Shown piece by piece: positions 63,766 to 64,000 of a stretch of DNA of 64,000 nt (positions are counted from its first letter, which is position 1; the number at the start of each line of letters is the position of its first letter). This DNA comes from Myxococcus sp. RHSTA-1-4 (GTDB lineage: Bacteria > Myxococcota > Myxococcia > Myxococcales > Myxococcaceae). The DNA lies in contig NZ_JAIQDG010000011.1 in assembly GCF_020037125.1 (NCBI RefSeq), forward strand, positions 124,001 through 188,000, read 5' to 3'. The notes below the pieces were generated by a model. That model had not been told where the DNA came from. It did no database searches and was given only the letters and a program-made list of their open reading frames with translations. The position numbers were made by a program, and so were the translations under genes.

Positions 63766-64000
63766 ATGACTGCAAGCCGTTGGTTGGGACTGGCCACGCT
63801 GACCGTGCTGTTCGCCACGAGTGCCCTGGCCGAGGAGGCGACCCCGGTGGGGCGCTGGACCACCATCGATGACGAGACGAAGAAGCCGAAGTCCGTCATC
63901 GCCATCTACGAGGAGGGGGGCAAGCTGTTCGGGAAGATCGAGAAGCTCTACCGCGAGCCCAACGAGGAGCAGAACCCCGTCTGTGACAAGTGCGAGGGGA
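63766..64000 (+). CDS. DUF2147 domain protein, 5' part
   Basis: The first 78 codons are in the window. A signal peptide (WLGLATLTVLFATSALAEEA) is followed by GRWTTIDDETKKPKSVIAIYE, in parts, GKLFGKIEKLYREP and VCDKCEG, the start of a DUF2147 domain with its CxxC. DUF2147 proteins are small secreted beta barrels resembling lipocalins. GGAGG lies 8 bases before the ATG. The rest is outside the window. Confidence 0.85.
   Translation, partial: MTASRWLGLATLTVLFATSALAEEATPVGRWTTIDDETKKPKSVIAIYEEGGKLFGKIEKLYREPNEEQNPVCDKCEG

Overview
The window looks like a chromosomal segment of a myxobacterium, most likely a member of the Myxococcaceae. The evidence is high GC (about 70 percent) with strongly G/C third codon positions, many GTG starts, many lipoproteins with D/A/G/T-rich linkers, an FHA-DUF4388 protein, a PilT ATPase with a Pro/Ala-rich tail, and a Lon protease that resembles what I remember of Myxococcus LonV. 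This assignment rests on gene content read by eye; no database search was run.

Layout. 1-3.8 kb: a di-heme peroxidase-type lipoprotein (cut by the window edge), a low-GC two-gene islet (small lipoprotein plus JAMM-motif lipoprotein) bounded by 23-bp direct repeats, and a patatin phospholipase whose 3' end supplies the repeat. 3.9-10.1 kb: methionine/SAM cycle genes, with a SahR-like ArsR-methyltransferase regulator, a palindromic operator at its start, metH translationally coupled to it, a beta-barrel protein, and a MetE-core-like protein. 10.1-25.8 kb: a mixed housekeeping and DNA-repair stretch (DUF2934, mutY, SDR, Fe-S PD-(D/E)XK nuclease, tcdA, tatD, DHH phosphoesterase, maf, TPR-zincin lipoprotein, RlmI-type methyltransferase, a period-3 cysteine-ladder protein, UvrD-type helicase). 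25.9-36.2 kb: mostly co-directional genes for ribosomal proteins L13/S9, PilT, RecX, BamD, a TPR protein, FHA-DUF4388, a selenocysteine-containing SelD, a cell-wall amidase, RNase PH and RdgB.

36.3-38.7 kb: six tRNA genes (Pro, Arg, His, Arg, Lys, Leu) surrounding a stand-alone RecT/Bet-type annealing protein on the opposite strand. 38.8-47.3 kb: a protein quality-control block, tig-clpP-clpX, a prolyl oligopeptidase lipoprotein and lon. 47.4-51 kb: an Opp/Dpp-type importer (binding protein and two permeases, no ATPase) whose genes are bridged by two stop-start-coupled micro-ORFs. 51-58 kb: a single-domain response regulator behind an intrinsic terminator, an algH-bolA-grxD run, a DUF2914 membrane protein, aminopeptidase P, rsmE and a DTW-domain protein. 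58-61.9 kb: an ECF sigma factor, a FecR-domain anti-sigma-like protein and a divergent Cys-rich lipoprotein around an AT-rich perfect palindrome. 61.9-64 kb: an RlmK-like methyltransferase, a UdgX-type uracil-DNA glycosylase, and the start of a DUF2147 protein.

The best leads for new biology are the selD recoding site, the cysteine ladder, the repeat-bounded JAMM islet, the chromosomal RecT, the UdgX homologue, the coupled micro-ORFs and the sigma/anti-sigma locus with its palindrome. I see no CRISPR array, rRNA, transposase or integrase.
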